Shown in pieces: positions 6,532 to 13,612 of a stretch of DNA of 18,197 nucleotides. The translations under genes and the position numbers were made by a program. Under the pieces are notes generated by a model. It did no database searches. It was not told where the DNA came from and saw only the letters and a list, made by a program, of their open reading frames with translations. This stretch comes from Bacillota bacterium (lineage in GTDB: Bacteria; Bacillota; Clostridia; Lachnospirales; Lachnospiraceae). The stretch covers positions 1 to 18,197 of the forward strand of contig JAEWEO010000128.1 of assembly GCA_023389295.1 (NCBI GenBank). Direction: 5' to 3'. Within the stretch, counting starts at the first letter, position 1, and each line of letters starts with the position of its first letter.

Positions 6532-6592
6532 ATCATATCATAAAATGAGAACGATAGATTTACTTGATTTAGGAAATCTATAATGATATGAT
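6532..6592 (+). promoter_or_regulatory. Malic enzyme promoter candidate embedded in nested inverted repeats
   Basis: TTGATT (6564-6569) and TATGAT (6587-6592) are separated by exactly 17 nt, a plausible sigma-A promoter starting near 6599. Two inverted repeats overlie it: outer ATCATATCAT (6532-6541) with ATGATATGAT (6583-6592), 10 bp perfect, and inner ATAGATTT (6554-6561) with AAATCTAT (6574-6581), 8 bp perfect. The -35 box begins in the inner loop and the -10 box is part of the outer right arm, so a dimeric repressor could occlude it. The outer arm belongs to a TATCA tandem run (6526-6541). Confidence 0.5.
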
Positions 6593-6733
6593 TATTTTTA
6601 TAAGCAAGAGATATTAAAAATTCACTTGTGAAGAACAACAAAATACTCAGTTAAATGTAGTTTAGTTATTACAAATAAATAGTGTAACGGTTTTTTATTT
6701 CATAGTCCGAGCACAATGGAGGAATCATAGAAA

Positions 6734-7876
6734 ATGAAGGAACAAGCGCTGAAAATGCATGAGATTTGGAGGGGTAAGATTGAAACTACTTCAAAATGCC
6801 CCGTCAAAACAAGAGATGATTTGGCAATCGCCTATACTCCCGGAGTGGCTGAGCCTTGTAAAGAGATCTCAAAAGATAAGGAAGCTGCTTATAAATATAC
6901 CATGAAGTCCAACACGATTGCCGTTGTCACCGATGGCAGTGCAGTACTTGGACTCGGTAATATCGGCCCGTATGCTGCCATGCCCGTTATGGAGGGTAAA
7001 GCAGTTCTTTTCAAAGAGTTTGGCGGTGTTAATGCCGTTCCAATTTGTTTGGATACACAAGATACCGAAGAAATCATTCGTACCATTGTGGCAATTGCTC
7101 CTGGCTTCGGAGGTATTAACCTGGAGGATATCTCTGCTCCAAGATGTTTTGAAATAGAGTCTCGTTTGATTGAACTTTTAGACATTCCTGTGTTTCATGA
7201 TGATCAACATGGTACTGCAATTGTGGTACTAGCGGGCGCAATCAACGCACTTAAAATAACCGGTAAGAAAAAGGAAGAATGTAAGGTAGTTATTAATGGT
7301 GCCGGTTCTGCAGGTATCTCAATTGCAAAATTGCTACTTTCTTATGGTTTTAAGCATCTTACACTCTGCGACCGCCATGGTATTCTATCAAAAGAATACA
7401 AAGATCTCAACTGGATGCAAGAACAAATGCTGTCAGTAACCAATTTGGAAAACAAAAACGGAACCTTAGAAGATGCATTAATTGGTGCTGATCTGTTCAT
7501 TGGTGTATCAGCTCCAAATATCCTTACAAAAGAAATGGTAGCTAACATGAATGAGGATTCCATTATTTTTGCTATGGCAAATCCTATACCGGAAATTATG
7601 CCGGATCTAGCCAAAGAAGCCGGAGCAAGAATTGTAGCAACGGGACGTAGCGATTTCCCGAACCAGGTGAATAATGTAGTAGCTTTTCCCGGAATTTTTA
7701 AGGGAGCCTTAGAAGGTAGAGCCAGAAAAATTACGGAAGAAATGAAGCTTGCCGCAGCAATCGCCATCGCAGGTCTCGTAGAGGATCAGGAATTAAGTGA
7801 GGATAATATTATGCCTTGGCCCTTTGATCCCAGAGTTAGTGAAGTTGTTAGTAGTGCCGTTAAGGCATATATTTAG
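6734..7876 (+). CDS. NAD(P)-dependent malic enzyme (decarboxylating)
   Basis: Malic enzyme oxidatively decarboxylates malate to pyruvate and CO2 with reduction of NAD or NADP and a divalent metal. At 380 residues it is the short bacterial form. Motifs: IAYTPGVAEPC (32-42) with the catalytic Tyr34; TDGSAVLGLGNIGPYAAMPV (66-85); the Lys-containing GKAVLFKEFGG (88-98); metal ligands in NLEDIS (129-134) and FHDDQHGTA (154-162); and the Rossmann nucleotide loop NGAGSAG (188-194). The cofactor preference cannot be fixed from sequence; the short clostridial form is usually called NAD-dependent. The Shine-Dalgarno TGGAGGA lies 10 nt before the ATG. It is first in a three-gene plus-strand group with a radical SAM protein (14-bp gap) and a DUF4364 protein. 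The inverted repeats at its promoter suggest regulation. Confidence 0.95.
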   Translation: MKEQALKMHEIWRGKIETTSKCPVKTRDDLAIAYTPGVAEPCKEISKDKEAAYKYTMKSNTIAVVTDGSAVLGLGNIGPYAAMPVMEGKAVLFKEFGGVNAVPICLDTQDTEEIIRTIVAIAPGFGGINLEDISAPRCFEIESRLIELLDIPVFHDDQHGTAIVVLAGAINALKITGKKKEECKVVINGAGSAGISIAKLLLSYGFKHLTLCDRHGILSKEYKDLNWMQEQMLSVTNLENKNGTLEDALIGADLFIGVSAPNILTKEMVANMNEDSIIFAMANPIPEIMPDLAKEAGARIVATGRSDFPNQVNNVVAFPGIFKGALEGRARKITEEMKLAAAIAIAGLVEDQELSEDNIMPWPFDPRVSEVVSSAVKAYI

Positions 7877-7890
7877 AAAGTAGTGATTCC

Positions 7891-8829
7891 ATGTGGGATA
7901 ATAAACCTTACCACTCCCTTGATTATGAACTAAAGCAAACTTTTGGTCAGAAAATATATAAACTATCCTTAAATGGTGGTATGAGTTGTCCAAATAGGGA
8001 TGGTACCATAGATACCAGAGGCTGTATTTTCTGTAGTAAAGGAGGTTCCGGAGATTTTGCAACCTCTTCTTTACTTACTGTTACTGAACAAATAGAAGTT
8101 GCTAAAAAACAGGTTGCTGCTAAGTTGGTTAATCAATCATCACCTAAATACATCGCTTACTTCCAGGCTTATACAAACACTCATGCTCCTGTAGAATATC
8201 TTCGTTCTTTATTTACAGAGGCAATTCATCACCCGGATATCGTAATTTTATCCATAGCAACCAGACCGGATTGCTTGAGCGAAGAAGTATTACAGCTTTT
8301 AGGCGAATTAAATCAAGTGAAGCCTGTATGGATAGAATTAGGATTACAGACAATTCACGAAGAAAGCGCAAGATTAATCCGCCGCGGTTACCCTTTATCC
8401 GTATTTGATGAAGCCGTAATACGTCTAGGGCAATACGATCTTCCCATCATCGTTCATACCATAATAGGCTTGCCAAAGGAAACAAAACATGATATCTTAA
8501 AAACCATGGAATATATATCCAAACTTCCAATTCAAGGTGTAAAACTCCAGCTCTTACATGTGCTTAAGGGTACCGATCTTGGAAAGCGTTACGAAGAAAA
8601 TCATGATTTTCAGATCCTTTCCCTAGACGATTATGTGGATATCGTAATCTCCTGCCTTGAAATACTTCCCAAAAATGTTATCATTCACCGAATTACCGGA
8701 GACGGTCCTAGGAACTTGTTAATGGCTCCTATGTGGAGCACCAACAAAAAACTTGTACTTAACCGTATCCACAACCAAATGAAAGTAAGAGATACTTATC
8801 AAGGGAAATGCTGCCGTACTATTAACTAA
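7891..8829 (+). CDS. TIGR01212/YhcC-type radical SAM protein
   Basis: Radical SAM enzymes use a [4Fe-4S] cluster and S-adenosylmethionine to make a 5'-deoxyadenosyl radical. The 312-residue protein shows the spaced cluster motif of this subfamily, CX11CX2C at Cys33, Cys45 and Cys48, within GMSCPNRDGTIDTRGCIFC, rather than the classical CX3CX2C. Further family segments are YIAYFQAYTNTHAP (about 90-103), LGLQTIHEESARLIRRGYP, HTIIGLPKET and the C-terminal IHRITGDGPRNLLMAPMW. The physiological substrate is not known to me. The ATG is 14 bp after the malic enzyme stop with only a weak Shine-Dalgarno, so it may depend on translational coupling. The start fits the family, which normally has about 30 residues before the first cluster Cys. 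Complete, with no frameshift. Confidence 0.92.
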   Translation: MWDNKPYHSLDYELKQTFGQKIYKLSLNGGMSCPNRDGTIDTRGCIFCSKGGSGDFATSSLLTVTEQIEVAKKQVAAKLVNQSSPKYIAYFQAYTNTHAPVEYLRSLFTEAIHHPDIVILSIATRPDCLSEEVLQLLGELNQVKPVWIELGLQTIHEESARLIRRGYPLSVFDEAVIRLGQYDLPIIVHTIIGLPKETKHDILKTMEYISKLPIQGVKLQLLHVLKGTDLGKRYEENHDFQILSLDDYVDIVISCLEILPKNVIIHRITGDGPRNLLMAPMWSTNKKLVLNRIHNQMKVRDTYQGKCCRTIN

Positions 8830-8852
8830 TCTAGCTTCGTTAAGGAGGTTCT

Positions 8853-9377
8853 ATGCAATCAGATACCTTTATGCTGTATAAACTAATGATATTATATATC
8901 CTAAGCAGAGTAAGCTTTCCGCTGACCAATGCTCAGCTGACTGCCTTTATTCTGGAGAAAGAGTATACGAATTACTTTAACATCCAGCGAGCTATTTCAG
9001 AACTAATCGATGATGCTTTTATCAATGCAAAAACCATTCGAAACAGCTCAATGTACCGTATTACAGAAAGTGGTTTAGAAACGCTTCATTTATTTGATCA
9101 TATGATTGCATCAGGTATTAAAGAAGATATTGAAGATTATCTCATGCAAAACAAATATGAACTACAGGAAGAGGTTTCCAGTCCTGCTGAATATTTTCAG
9201 CTAAAGAAGGGCGAATTCGCTGCTCATTTAAGTGTTATCGAAAGGGATACCTCCATTATAGATTTGACTCTGGTAGTTACAACAGAGGAGGAAGCCTCAA
9301 GAATTTGTAGTAACTGGAGAGATAAGAGTTCCGATGTATATTCTTATTTAATGTCCTCCTTATTAGAGAATAAATAA
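8853..9377 (+). CDS. DUF4364 family protein with N-terminal winged helix
   Basis: The 174-residue protein resembles the clostridial DUF4364 family, which has no assigned function that I know of. Residues about 8-80 look like a winged helix-turn-helix: helix LYKLMILYILSRVS, recognition-type segment FNIQRAISELIDDAFI, then a beta wing with SSMYRITESGLETLHLF. The C-terminal half (about 85-174) mixes helices and strands (LSVIERDTSIIDLTLVVTT) and has no cysteines beyond Cys151, so no metal site is evident. A strong AAGGAGG lies 4 nt before the ATG. It follows the radical SAM gene by 23 bp and is last before a strong terminator. A DNA-binding role, perhaps regulating its own operon, is inference from the fold only. 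Confidence 0.85.
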   Translation: MQSDTFMLYKLMILYILSRVSFPLTNAQLTAFILEKEYTNYFNIQRAISELIDDAFINAKTIRNSSMYRITESGLETLHLFDHMIASGIKEDIEDYLMQNKYELQEEVSSPAEYFQLKKGEFAAHLSVIERDTSIIDLTLVVTTEEEASRICSNWRDKSSDVYSYLMSSLLENK

Positions 9378-9436
9378 GCGAAAATGAATAAGCCGGAAAC
9401 TCCGTCCATATCATACCATTTCATCCTTAATTTGAA

Positions 9437-9476
9437 TATTCTTAAATGTAAGCTTCGCAGACATTTTATGAATCAT
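9437..9476. repeat. Intergenic repeat element, copy B
   Basis: Second copy of the 40-nt element at 3841-3880. It differs at three bases: two in the linker and one C-to-A change that weakens the stem by one pair. It ends with the same TTTTATGAATCAT block. As at copy A, a hairpin beginning GGCTGAG follows within 10 nt. It lies between two convergent operons. Confidence 0.75.
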
Positions 9477-9483
9477 CATACAA

Positions 9484-9523
9484 AAGGCTGAGACAATACT
9501 TTTAGTCGTATTGTCTCAGCCTT
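9484..9523. terminator. Strong bidirectional terminator between convergent operons
   Basis: AAGGCTGAGACAATAC (9484-9499) pairs perfectly with GTATTGTCTCAGCCTT (9508-9523), a 16-bp stem with an 8-nt loop. T-rich sequence follows on both strands (TTATTT on plus, TTTTGTATG on minus). It ends the malic enzyme operon from the left and the engB transcript from the right. Confidence 0.9.
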
Positions 9524-9542
9524 ATTTAAATCTGTATTAATG

Positions 9543-9571
9543 TAAGACGGACGCTTTAAGCGAGTGTCTTA
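9543..9571 (-). other. Imperfect hairpin just after engB
   Basis: TAAGAC (9543-9548) pairs with GTCTTA (9566-9571), with an internal loop and an inner CGCT/AGCG stem closed by TTA. It starts 9 bp beyond the engB stop. There is no T-tract, so it is more likely a 3'-end structure than a terminator; the true stop is probably the 9484-9523 hairpin. Confidence 0.4.
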
Positions 9572-9580
9572 TGTTTACCC

Positions 9581-10186
9581 TTATGCTTTCGGTTCCTGGT
9601 TCAGTCCACAAATTTCTTCAATACATGACCATATTTCTTCTCTTCCTTGTTTGGAAAGGGAGGAAAAGGGAAGTATTTTAGTCCCAGGTACCACCTGTAA
9701 ACCTTCTTTAATCATTTTTATATGCTTGTCCTTCTGACTTCGATTAATTTTGTCCAGCTTTGTGGCAATAATAACAGGTTGAAACCCTTGATAGATAATC
9801 CAATCATACATTGTTTTATCATTTTCCGACGGTTCATGACGGATATCAATAAGAAGAAATACCATTTTTAGCTGCTGTGAGGATTTGAGATATTTCTCAA
9901 TCATCTTCCCCCACTTCTCCCTTATTGTCTCAGATACCTTGGCATAACCGTAACCCGGCAAATCTACATAATAAAGTTCCTTGTTAATATTATAAAAGTT
10001 AATGGTTTGTGTTTTTCCAGGTTGCGACGATGTTCTTGCCAGCGATTTACGATTCATGAGGGCATTGATTAGGGATGACTTACCTACATTGGATTTACCG
10101 GCAAATGCAACCTCCGGTTTATCATTCATCGGAAGTACACTTGTTATACCGCATACCGTTTCTAATTCAGCACTTTTAATAATCAT
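9581..10186 (-). CDS. engB: Ribosome biogenesis GTP-binding protein EngB/YsxC/YihA
   Basis: EngB is a TRAFAC-class GTPase needed for late assembly of the 50S subunit. The 201-residue protein has all G motifs: G1 GKSNVGKSS (30-38), G2 Thr within GKTQT (57-61), G3 DLPGYGYAKV (75-84), G4 TKLDK (142-146) and G5 SSLSK (175-179). The start is placed at the ATG at 10186, which gives the usual family length and has GAGGGAG four nt upstream. The open frame continues 33 codons further to 10285, but that part (MSNSLFYFHETIRTV) is not family-like and runs through a leader hairpin. It is last in the tig-clpP-clpX-engB block but separated from clpX by a terminator, so it may be partly independently expressed. 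Confidence 0.96.
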   Translation of the reverse strand: MIIKSAELETVCGITSVLPMNDKPEVAFAGKSNVGKSSLINALMNRKSLARTSSQPGKTQTINFYNINKELYYVDLPGYGYAKVSETIREKWGKMIEKYLKSSQQLKMVFLLIDIRHEPSENDKTMYDWIIYQGFQPVIIATKLDKINRSQKDKHIKMIKEGLQVVPGTKILPFSSLSKQGREEIWSCIEEICGLNQEPKA

Positions 10187-10214
10187 CTTTCTCCCTCTCT
10201 TTCTATTCCTATGC

Positions 10215-10247
10215 AACCGTAGGAAACAAATGCGAGTTCTTACGGTT
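10215..10247 (-). other. Leader hairpin upstream of engB
   Basis: AACCGTA (10247-10241 on the minus strand) pairs with TACGGTT (10221-10215). The stem extends inward by GAAC/GTTTC with one mismatch and one bulge, about 11 bp in total. It ends 28 nt upstream of the chosen engB start and lies inside the rejected N-terminal extension. No T-tract follows, so a terminator is unlikely. Confidence 0.4.
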
Positions 10248-10265
10248 CTTATTGTTTCATGAAAA

Positions 10266-10311
10266 TAAAAAAGACTGTTGCTCATCCATTCATGATTTAT
10301 TGCAACAGCCT
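10266..10311 (-). terminator. Rho-independent terminator after clpX
   Basis: On the minus strand AGGCTGTTGC (10311-10302) pairs with GCAACAGTCT (10281-10272), 10 bp with one G-U and a 20-nt loop, followed immediately by TTTTTT and then ATTTTC. It lies 60 bp past the clpX stop and separates clpX from engB, suggesting termination or attenuation of the chaperone/protease transcript. Confidence 0.85.
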
Positions 10312-10371
10312 AGTTCATTTTTATTTGCGCGAAAGCAAAGTGAGCATTGGTATGTTTACTTCACATTCTTA

Positions 10372-11667
10372 TTATGCAATTTCATCCTTGCTTTTCTTGT
10401 TTGTCCGTTTTACAATTGGCTTTCTTGCAACAGCGTCATCAGCTAATAAAACCTTTGGCTTTTCGTTACCTAATACCGCTTCCTTCGTAACAATACACTT
10501 CGTTGCTCTGGTATTGGAAGGGATATGATACATAGAATCCATCATAACTGATTCCATGATAGCACGTAAACCTCTTGCACCAATCTTACGCTTAAAGGAT
10601 TGTTTTGCTATCTCTTCTAAAGACCCTTCTTCAAACTCAAGTTCTACTCCGTCCAGTTCAAACAACTTCTTATATTGTTTCGTGATTGCATTCTTAGGCT
10701 CTGTCAGAATTCTAACTAGAGCTTCTTCATCTAACATATCAAGCGCTACCGGAACCGGAACACGGCCTACAAACTCAGGAATAAGTCCAAATTTTATTAA
10801 ATCCTGTGGCATAGCCTGACGGAAAAGTTCTCCCACATTGGCCTTATTTTTCTCCATAATCGGGGCATTAAACCCAATGGATCTTTGACCAATTCGGGCT
10901 TCGATAATCTTTTCCAGACCATCAAATGCACCACCACAGATAAATAAAATATTGGTTGTATCAATCTGAATAAATTCTTGATGAGGATGCTTTCTTCCAC
11001 CCTGCGGTGGTACGCTGGCAACGGTTCCCTCAAGAATTTTTAGTAAAGCTTGTTGTACACCTTCACCGGATACATCTCTAGTAATTGATGTATTCTCTGA
11101 TTTTCTAGTGATCTTGTCAATTTCATCGATATAAATAATGCCAAACTGTGCACGTTCAATGTCAAAGTCAGCAGCCTGAATGATTTTAAGAAGTATATTC
11201 TCAACATCTTCACCCACATAACCCGCTTCGGTAAGTGCAGTAGCATCTGCTATCGCAAACGGTACATTTAATAATTTTGCTAGAGTCTGAGCAAGATAGG
11301 TCTTACCTGAACCTGTAGGACCAATCATCAAAATATTGCTTTTTTGCAATTCAACATCAAAATCTCTCTCAGCAAGCACTCTTTTGTAATGATTATAAAC
11401 CGAGACAGCGAGCACCTTTTTAGCCTCATCTTGGCCAACTACATGCTGATCTAAGAAAGCTTTAATTTCTGCCGGTTTCATCAAATTGATGTCTGAACTA
11501 ACTGTAGTTTCTGTATCAAATTCTTCTTCTATGATTTCACTACAAATCTCAATACATTCATCACAGATATATACCCCGGGTCCAGCGATCAGCTTTCTTA
11601 CCTGGTCCTGAGTTTTATTGCAAAAAGAACATCTCAGCTGTTTTCTCTCTTCTACTTTTCCTGCCAC
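10372..11667 (-). CDS. clpX: ATP-dependent Clp protease ATP-binding subunit ClpX
   Basis: ClpX is the hexameric AAA+ unfoldase that feeds substrates into ClpP. The 431-residue protein has the N-terminal zinc-binding dimerisation domain with Cys13, Cys16, Cys35 and Cys38 (CSFC and CDEC). Walker A is GPTGSGKT (116-123), the pore-1 loop GYVG (149-152), Walker B IIYIDE (177-182) and the pore RKH loop GRKHPHQ (224-230). The IGF tripeptide that docks into ClpP is at 264-266 (RSIGFNAP), and sensor 2 is GARGLR (363-368). The start codon is GTG at 11667, with AGGTGA about 8 nt upstream; the family begins near here. It lies 44 bp after clpP and ends before a terminator. The tail after residue 410 is Lys-rich and variable. 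All functional motifs for a ClpXP partnership are present. Confidence 0.98.
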   Translation of the reverse strand: MAGKVEERKQLRCSFCNKTQDQVRKLIAGPGVYICDECIEICSEIIEEEFDTETTVSSDINLMKPAEIKAFLDQHVVGQDEAKKVLAVSVYNHYKRVLAERDFDVELQKSNILMIGPTGSGKTYLAQTLAKLLNVPFAIADATALTEAGYVGEDVENILLKIIQAADFDIERAQFGIIYIDEIDKITRKSENTSITRDVSGEGVQQALLKILEGTVASVPPQGGRKHPHQEFIQIDTTNILFICGGAFDGLEKIIEARIGQRSIGFNAPIMEKNKANVGELFRQAMPQDLIKFGLIPEFVGRVPVPVALDMLDEEALVRILTEPKNAITKQYKKLFELDGVELEFEEGSLEEIAKQSFKRKIGARGLRAIMESVMMDSMYHIPSNTRATKCIVTKEAVLGNEKPKVLLADDAVARKPIVKRTNKKSKDEIA

Positions 11668-11711
11668 TGCCTAATCACCTCATCTCTTATGTCGTGCAAA
11701 GCTTGCCGTAA

Positions 11712-12293
11712 TTATCTGCTAACGAAGATACCATCAATAATACCGTAATCACGTGCTTCTTCCGCACTCATATAATAATCTCTCTCCGTATCAACCTCGA
11801 TAACTTCCAGCGGTTTCCCTGTATTCTTTGCTAAAATTTCATTTAATTTTCTTCTAGTTTTAATAATGTTGTCTGCAACAATCTTAATATCTGTTGCCTG
11901 GCCTCTAGCACCGCCGGAAGGCTGATGAATCATTACTTCCGCATTAGGAAGAGCAAATCTCTTACCTTTTGCACCTCCGGAAAGCAGGAATGCTCCCATG
12001 CTTGCTGCCATACCTATACAGATGGTAGACACATCACATTTAATATAATTCATGGTGTCATAGATTGCCATACCAGCTGTCACAGATCCTCCGGGGCTGT
12101 TAATATAAAAACTAATATCCTTACCGGGATCTTCTGACTCTAAAAATAATAACTGAGCTACGATAAGACTTGCCGTAACATCATTTACTTCTTCACCGAG
12201 GAAAATGATTCTTTCCTTTAATAATCTGGAATAAATATCATAGCTTCTTTCGCCACGACTGGTTTGTTCAATGACATAAGGTACTAAACTCAT
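11712..12293 (-). CDS. clpP: ATP-dependent Clp protease proteolytic subunit ClpP
   Basis: ClpP forms a double heptameric barrel of serine protease subunits. The 193-residue protein starts MSLVPYVIEQTSRGERSYDI, the standard N-terminus whose propeptide is removed after assembly. Catalytic triad: Ser98 in GMAASMGAFLLS, His123 in EVMIHQPSGG and Asp172 in TERDYYMS. The oxyanion glycines are in NSPGGSVTAG (65-74). The start at 12293 is chosen because AAGGAGG lies 8 nt upstream. The open frame extends ten more codons to an ATG at 12323, but that reading places the Shine-Dalgarno inside the gene and is not family-like. It lies 32 bp after tig and 44 bp before clpX, in the conserved order tig-clpP-clpX. 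Confidence 0.98.
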   Translation of the reverse strand: MSLVPYVIEQTSRGERSYDIYSRLLKERIIFLGEEVNDVTASLIVAQLLFLESEDPGKDISFYINSPGGSVTAGMAIYDTMNYIKCDVSTICIGMAASMGAFLLSGGAKGKRFALPNAEVMIHQPSGGARGQATDIKIVADNIIKTRRKLNEILAKNTGKPLEVIEVDTERDYYMSAEEARDYGIIDGIFVSR

Positions 12294-12325
12294 ACATTTA
12301 TCCTCCTTAACTTGTATATGCAATG

Positions 12326-13612
12326 TTATACTTCTTTTGCCTCAGCTACAACAAGGTCAACTGCCTTTTGAACAGCGATATCAGCCTTGATTTGTTCCTT
12401 TTCTTTTTCGCCAAGTAATTCTTTAATTTTATCTACTTCCATCTGATACATAGATGCCATCTCTGCAAGCTCTTTCTCCATATCTTCTTCAGATACTTCG
12501 ATATTTTCAGCTTTAGCAACTGCTTCAAGCACTAATCTGCTTTGGATTCTCTTTAATGCTTGAGGCTGTAAGCTCTCCATAAACTTTCTTGCATCCATAC
12601 CGGTAAACTGGAAGTATTGCTCAATGGAAAGTCCCTGATATTTGATTCTCTGTGCGAAATCTTCTGCCATTTGATTAACTTGGGAAGCAATCATAGGCTC
12701 AGGAATGTCCATGGTAGCTCCTTCAATAATCTTATCTACAACTTCATTTTCTTTTGCAGTCTTTAATTCCTTCTCTTTGTTCTCCTTAATTGTAGCCTTG
12801 ATACTCTCTTTGTATTCAGCTAAAGTATCAAACTCGGATACATCCTGTGCGAAATCATCATCAAGTTCAGGAAGCTCTTTTACTTTGATTTCTTTTACAG
12901 TCACTTTAAAGAGTGCAGGTTTTCCTGCAAGTTCCTTTGCGTGATATTCCTCAGGGAAGGTTACATTAACCTCTACTTCTTCTCCGATTGCCTTACCAAT
13001 TAATTGCTCTTCAAAGGTATCAATGAAAGAATGAGATCCGATAGTAAGAGAATAATTTTCACCTTTACCACCTTCAAAAGGTACGCCATCAACAAATCCT
13101 TCAAAATCAATAACTGTCATATCTCCATCCTGCACATTTCTATCTTCCACAGTAATGGTTCTGGAGTTCTGCTCACGCTCTTTATCAATCTGCGCAATAA
13201 TCTCTTCTTCTGTAACTGTTACTTCTTTCTTTTCTACTTCAATACCCTTATAAGCACCTAAGGTAACTTCCGGTTTCACAGCAACTTCCGCAGTAAAGAT
13301 GAAGCTCTTACCCTTCTCCACCTGAATAACATCAATTTCAGGTCTGGAAACGATTTCGAGACCACTTTCTAAAGCAGCCTTCTCATAAGCCTCCGGAATT
13401 AGCTCGTTAGCAGCATCCTCATAGAAAATGCTTGCGCCATACATTTTTTCGATGATTGCACGTGGTGCTTTACCTTTACGGAAGCCCTGTACATTGATTT
13501 TACCCTTATTCTTAAGGTATGCTTTTTGTAAAGCGCCTTCAAACTCTTCAGCGGAAGCCTCTATAGTAAGCTTTGCCATATTTTTCTCTAATTTTTCAAC
13601 CTGTAAACTCAT
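12326..13612 (-). CDS. tig: Trigger factor, ribosome-associated chaperone
   Basis: Trigger factor binds ribosomal protein L23 at the tunnel exit and shields nascent chains; it also has peptidyl-prolyl isomerase activity. At 428 residues it has the normal length. The N-terminal ribosome-binding domain (about 1-115) holds the signature GFRKGKAPRA (43-52). The FKBP-type isomerase domain spans about 158-243 (QDGDMTVIDFEGFVDGVPFE to FKVTVKEIK), and the helical C-terminal substrate cradle about 250-428. The ATG follows AGGAGG at 11 nt, slightly long. That Shine-Dalgarno can be fully base-paired in a 9-bp hairpin within a leader of about 255 nt, so translational control is plausible. It is the first gene of the tig-clpP-clpX group, linking folding and proteolysis. 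Confidence 0.98.
   Translation of the reverse strand: MSLQVEKLEKNMAKLTIEASAEEFEGALQKAYLKNKGKINVQGFRKGKAPRAIIEKMYGASIFYEDAANELIPEAYEKAALESGLEIVSRPEIDVIQVEKGKSFIFTAEVAVKPEVTLGAYKGIEVEKKEVTVTEEEIIAQIDKEREQNSRTITVEDRNVQDGDMTVIDFEGFVDGVPFEGGKGENYSLTIGSHSFIDTFEEQLIGKAIGEEVEVNVTFPEEYHAKELAGKPALFKVTVKEIKVKELPELDDDFAQDVSEFDTLAEYKESIKATIKENKEKELKTAKENEVVDKIIEGATMDIPEPMIASQVNQMAEDFAQRIKYQGLSIEQYFQFTGMDARKFMESLQPQALKRIQSRLVLEAVAKAENIEVSEEDMEKELAEMASMYQMEVDKIKELLGEKEKEQIKADIAVQKAVDLVVAEAKEV

Larger units (their letters stand above)
5968..6733. other. 766-bp divergent intergenic region between rho and the malic enzyme gene
   Basis: No convincing protein-coding gene is seen. On the minus strand the region holds a candidate rho promoter (6410-6438) and a leader of about 435 nt with two candidate secondary structures (6046-6088 and 6106-6136). 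On the plus strand it holds a short terminator-like hairpin (6321-6340), a promoter candidate for the malic enzyme within nested inverted repeats (6532-6592), and a strong Shine-Dalgarno TGGAGGA (6717-6723). The remainder is AT-rich. Confidence 0.8.

Noticed and set aside
10187..10285. N-terminal extension of EngB of 33 residues
   Set aside because: Not family-like, overlaps a stable leader hairpin, and a better Shine-Dalgarno lies 4 nt before the ATG at 10186 that gives the usual length.
10002..10528. Plus-strand open frames across the clpX-engB junction
   Set aside because: They run opposite the conserved clpX and engB coding sequences and a terminator, lack ribosome sites and resemble no family.
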